From: Rhodanobacteraceae bacterium
Lineage (GTDB): Bacteria; Pseudomonadota; Gammaproteobacteria; Xanthomonadales; Rhodanobacteraceae
NCBI GenBank assembly: GCA_025928735.1
Contig: JAICIW010000133.1
Coordinates: forward strand, 1-6,538
Reading direction: 5' to 3'
DNA length: 6,538 nucleotides
How positions within the stretch are numbered: position 1 is the stretch's first letter; every line of letters starts with the position of its first letter. A program made the position numbers and the translations under genes. Of this stretch, positions 4,925 to 6,538 are shown one piece after another. Under the pieces are notes generated by a model. The model was not told the origin of the DNA. It did not search any database and saw only the letters and a program-made list of their open reading frames with translations.

Positions 4925-4953
4925 ATTGTAACGCTCCGCACATCACATGCCGA
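4925..4953 (-). promoter_or_regulatory. Candidate sigma-70 promoter for lipA
   Basis: On the minus strand, TCGGCA (complement of 4948-4953, 4/6 match to -35) is followed after exactly 17 bp by TACAAT (complement of 4925-4930, 5/6 match to -10). The -35 lies in the last codons of the rhomboid gene. Transcription would begin near 4918, about 40 nt before the lipA ATG. lipA could thus be expressed independently of the rhomboid gene. Confidence 0.55.
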
Positions 4954-5554
4954 AGTGCGGGTTGCGCAACTGCTGCAGGAAGATCGGAATGACCCGCGGT
5001 TCCATCAACACCGTGAACACGATGCCATAGGCCGCGCCCCACATGTGCGCGCTGTGGTTGATGGAGCTACCGCCGCGATGATCCATCCAGATCGAGAACC
5101 CCACGAACGCAACCGCATACAGGATCGCCGGCACGGGAAAGAAGAACACGAAGATCATCGACCACGGCGACAACAGAATGAACGCGAACAGCACCGCCGA
5201 CACCGCGCCGGATGCGCCGAGGCTGTGGTAGTTCGCGTTGCGCCGGTTCTGGATGTAGGTCGGCAGGATCGAAACCAGCAGGCCGCCCAGGTAGAACCAC
5301 AAAAAGCCGAGCGGCCCCAGGTGCCGCGCGTACAGCCACTCCATCGCGCGACCGAAGAAGAACAGCGTGATCATGTTGAACAGCAGGTGCTGGAAATCCG
5401 CGTGCACCAGTCCGTAGCTGAGCAAGCGCCAGTATTCGTGCTTCTTCTCGATTGCGGGCGGCCACAGCAGCAAGCGCTGCATTAGCTTGCCGTCCTTGAA
5501 TGCAATCCATGAGACGACGCAAGTGATGGCGATGATGACGAGTGTAAGGATCAT
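4943..5554 (-). CDS. Rhomboid-family intramembrane serine protease
   Basis: This encodes a 203-residue membrane protein with about six transmembrane helices. It has the complete rhomboid signature. S115 in GASGA is the nucleophile, and H170 in AHMWGAAYG is the general base of the Ser-His dyad. H56 and N60 in HADFQHLLFNM match the oxyanion-stabilising His and Asn of GlpG. The L1-loop equivalent is partly kept (AMEWLYARHLG, 70-80, where GlpG has a Trp-Arg motif). All key residues being present, it is likely an active protease that cuts membrane-spanning substrates in the inner membrane; substrates are unknown. It lacks the N-terminal cytosolic domain of E. coli GlpG and is a minimal six-helix form. 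The ATG at 5554 is the natural start (MILTLVIIAITCVVS begins the first helix), though no strong ribosome binding site is seen. It lies first in a possible operon with lipA and the following membrane protein. Confidence 0.95.
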   Translation of the reverse strand: MILTLVIIAITCVVSWIAFKDGKLMQRLLLWPPAIEKKHEYWRLLSYGLVHADFQHLLFNMITLFFFGRAMEWLYARHLGPLGFLWFYLGGLLVSILPTYIQNRRNANYHSLGASGAVSAVLFAFILLSPWSMIFVFFFPVPAILYAVAFVGFSIWMDHRGGSSINHSAHMWGAAYGIVFTVLMEPRVIPIFLQQLRNPHFGM

Positions 5555-5592
5555 GTCGATTCGCTTTCGGGTTGAGTGGTCAATATGAGAAT

Positions 5593-5604
5593 TTCACAAG
5601 TGAA
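5593..5604. promoter_or_regulatory. Palindrome TTCAC-AA-GTGAA in the divergent promoter region
   Basis: TTCACAAGTGAA has perfect 5-bp arms and a 2-bp centre, in a locally AT-rich stretch between the divergent rhomboid and PNGase-type genes, 39 bp upstream of the rhomboid start. A dimeric regulator could bind here. No confident -35/-10 pair for the rhomboid gene was found; CATATT just downstream on the minus strand is a 4/6 -10 match. Confidence 0.3.
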
Positions 5605-5641
5605 CTGGTGCGACACAGATGTAACTTTCGGCCACATTTGG

Positions 5642-5650
5642 TGCTAGGCT
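5642..5650 (+). promoter_or_regulatory. Weak extended -10 candidate for the PNGase-type gene
   Basis: TGCTAGGCT has the extended TG and a poor TAGGCT hexamer (3/6). GTAACTTT lies 15-16 bp before it and resembles the -35 of some ECF sigma promoters, so an alternative sigma factor is possible. Evidence is weak either way. Confidence 0.25.
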
Positions 5651-5675
5651 GGACGGGTTGTCCAGGGGGTAACCC
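5649..5675 (+). promoter_or_regulatory. Two mutually exclusive hairpins upstream of the PNGase-type ribosome binding site
   Basis: CTGGAC (5649-5654) and GTCCAG (5660-5665) form a perfect 6-bp stem with a 5-nt loop. The same bases can form a different hairpin: GGGTTGTCC (5655-5663) with GGGTAACCC (5667-5675), a 9-bp stem with two G-U pairs and a 3-nt loop. The second ends 3 nt before AAGGAGG. Only the second fits fully inside the leader if transcription starts near 5657. Confidence 0.45.
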
Positions 5676-5695
5676 AGCAAGGAGGAGGACACACC

Positions 5696-6538
5696 ATGCA
5701 CGCACTCCACCGCGTCGGCTTGCCGCGCAGGACCGTGATACTAACGGCGGGCCTTCTGGCCGCCATCAGCGCCGCCGCCGCGATGGCGCCGGAACCGATC
5801 GTGGGACCACCGATCGCGATAGGCGAAACCGGTGCGGCTGTTGCCGATCCGCTGGTGTCGGCGCCGCCGGAAACGCCCTGTGTCGTCAAGCTCTACACCG
5901 CCAACTCCCCTACCGGCACGTTCGACGATTATGCCGCCCATCCGTTCGATTACGCGCCGCCATCCGGCTGCAAGGGCCCATGGAACAAGGTGGTTTTCAA
6001 GGCCGATTTCAATGTCAGCACCGGCCGTCAATACGACCGTACCGCCAGCGTGTGGGTCGGCGGCGTGAACCTGTATTTCGGCACGACCCAGGAACCCTCT
6101 GCATCGCGCAGTCCGAGTTGGCACGTGGAGCGCGACGTCACCAACCTGTCCGCATTGCTGATGGCATCGCATCCGGGCAACGCGGTGGTCTACAACATCT
6201 ACAACAGCACCTACAATGGCTCGATCACCGGCAGCGCGGAACTGGACTTCTATCCGGCCACGCCGGAATTTCCGGCGCCCCGCGTGCCCGATCAGGTGTT
6301 GTCGCTGGGCAGCGATCCCGCCGGCAACACCGTCTCGATCTACACCGACCAGACGCCGATGGCGCACACCTTCACGTTGCCCACCAATGTCGATCGTGCC
6401 TATCTGGAAGTGACGGCGGAACCGCAATCGGGTGACGAGTTCTGGTACTCGTGCGGCCCGGACGCCTACACCGATCTCACCGGATGCGGCGGCACCGCGT
6501 TCCGCGAAGCGGAAGTCGCGATCGACGGCAAGCCCGCC
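5696..6538 (+). CDS. Secreted peptide-N-glycosidase A-type amidase, N-terminal part (truncated by window edge)
   Basis: The open frame has 281 codons from the ATG at 5696, still open at the window end. AAGGAGGAGG (5679-5688) lies 7 nt before the start. Residues 1-31 are a signal peptide (HRVGLPRR, hydrophobic core, AAAAMA|PEP). The mature part has family hallmarks of peptide-N4-(N-acetyl-beta-glucosaminyl)asparagine amidase A (PF12222): FKADFNVSTGRQYDRTASVW (101-120), GGVNLYFGTTQEPS (122-135), SPSWHVERDVTNLSALL (139-155), NSTYNGSITGSAELDFYPA (170-188), then WYSCGP and TAFREAEVAIDGKP (267-280). The family removes intact N-glycans from glycoproteins, turning Asn to Asp. Plant PNGase A accepts core alpha-1,3-fucosylated glycans, and acid-active bacterial relatives are known from acidobacteria and, as I recall, Rhodanobacteraceae. 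Cysteines C62/C92 and C253/C264 could form disulfides, fitting export. It likely acts in the periplasm or outside the cell on plant or fungal glycoproteins. The C-terminal part is not in the window, and catalytic residues are not assigned. Confidence 0.9.
   Translation, partial: MHALHRVGLPRRTVILTAGLLAAISAAAAMAPEPIVGPPIAIGETGAAVADPLVSAPPETPCVVKLYTANSPTGTFDDYAAHPFDYAPPSGCKGPWNKVVFKADFNVSTGRQYDRTASVWVGGVNLYFGTTQEPSASRSPSWHVERDVTNLSALLMASHPGNAVVYNIYNSTYNGSITGSAELDFYPATPEFPAPRVPDQVLSLGSDPAGNTVSIYTDQTPMAHTFTLPTNVDRAYLEVTAEPQSGDEFWYSCGPDAYTDLTGCGGTAFREAEVAIDGKPA

Noticed and set aside
3779..5485. A 568-codon plus-strand open frame opposite lipA and the rhomboid gene
   Set aside because: It is antisense to two genes with complete catalytic motifs. 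Its translation is Arg/His/Gln-rich with no family features, as expected of shadow frames in high-GC DNA.
5741..6427. A 228-codon minus-strand frame opposite the PNGase-type gene
   Set aside because: Antisense shadow: low-complexity Arg/Gly/His translation and no recognisable domain.
5572..6435. A 287-codon plus-strand frame overlapping the PNGase-type gene
   Set aside because: It runs in a different frame from the PNGase-type protein, is Arg-rich without motifs, and lacks a ribosome binding site; the real gene has AAGGAGG and hallmark motifs.
1..6538. Mobile element, prophage, CRISPR, toxin-antitoxin or defence system
   Set aside because: No transposase, integrase, terminal repeats, att-like repeats, spaced direct repeats or paired toxin-antitoxin genes were seen; every larger gene has an ordinary chromosomal or exported role.

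Overview
The window looks like chromosomal DNA from a high-GC gammaproteobacterium of the Xanthomonadales/Lysobacterales, most likely the Rhodanobacteraceae. That placement is an inference from base composition, gene types and protein style (a PNGase A-type secreted amidase, an Ala/Lys/Pro-rich H1-like protein, lipA beside a rhomboid). There are no phage, IS, integrase, CRISPR, tRNA or rRNA signals. It reads as ordinary chromosome with several regulatory details worth checking.

Layout, left to right. Positions 1-579 (minus) hold the N-terminal part of an exported DUF885 protein that runs off the left edge. A strong rho-independent terminator at 681-717 closes the next minus-strand gene, a small secreted Tyr/Gly-rich protein with a glycine zipper and 9-residue repeats (737-1228). 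Upstream of it are an H1-like basic protein (1325-1852) and a compact GFA/CENP-V-type zinc protein (1956-2303). A small unknown plus-strand gene (2396-2614) diverges from the GFA gene and converges on an RRM protein (2636-2899, minus). The RRM gene sits just behind a cold-shock protein gene (2967-3176, minus), with a strong terminator wedged between them. The csp gene has about 200 bp of leader/promoter DNA.

The right half holds a likely minus-strand operon: rhomboid protease (4943-5554), lipoyl synthase lipA (3842-4876), then a membrane protein that overlaps the end of lipA by 7 bp (3381-3848). lipA also appears to have its own promoter inside the end of the rhomboid gene. Diverging from the rhomboid, a secreted peptide-N-glycosidase A-type protein begins at 5696 and runs off the right edge.

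The most interesting signal is the csp-terminator-RRM arrangement. There is no room for a promoter between the hairpin and the RRM ribosome binding site, so the RRM protein is probably made by readthrough of a csp terminator that Csp proteins could themselves melt. Three small nucleic-acid-binding or nucleoid-like proteins (H1-like, RRM, Csp) lie within 2 kb on the same strand. Other points are the paired alternative hairpins upstream of the PNGase gene and a perfect 9-bp inverted repeat upstream of the H1-like gene.
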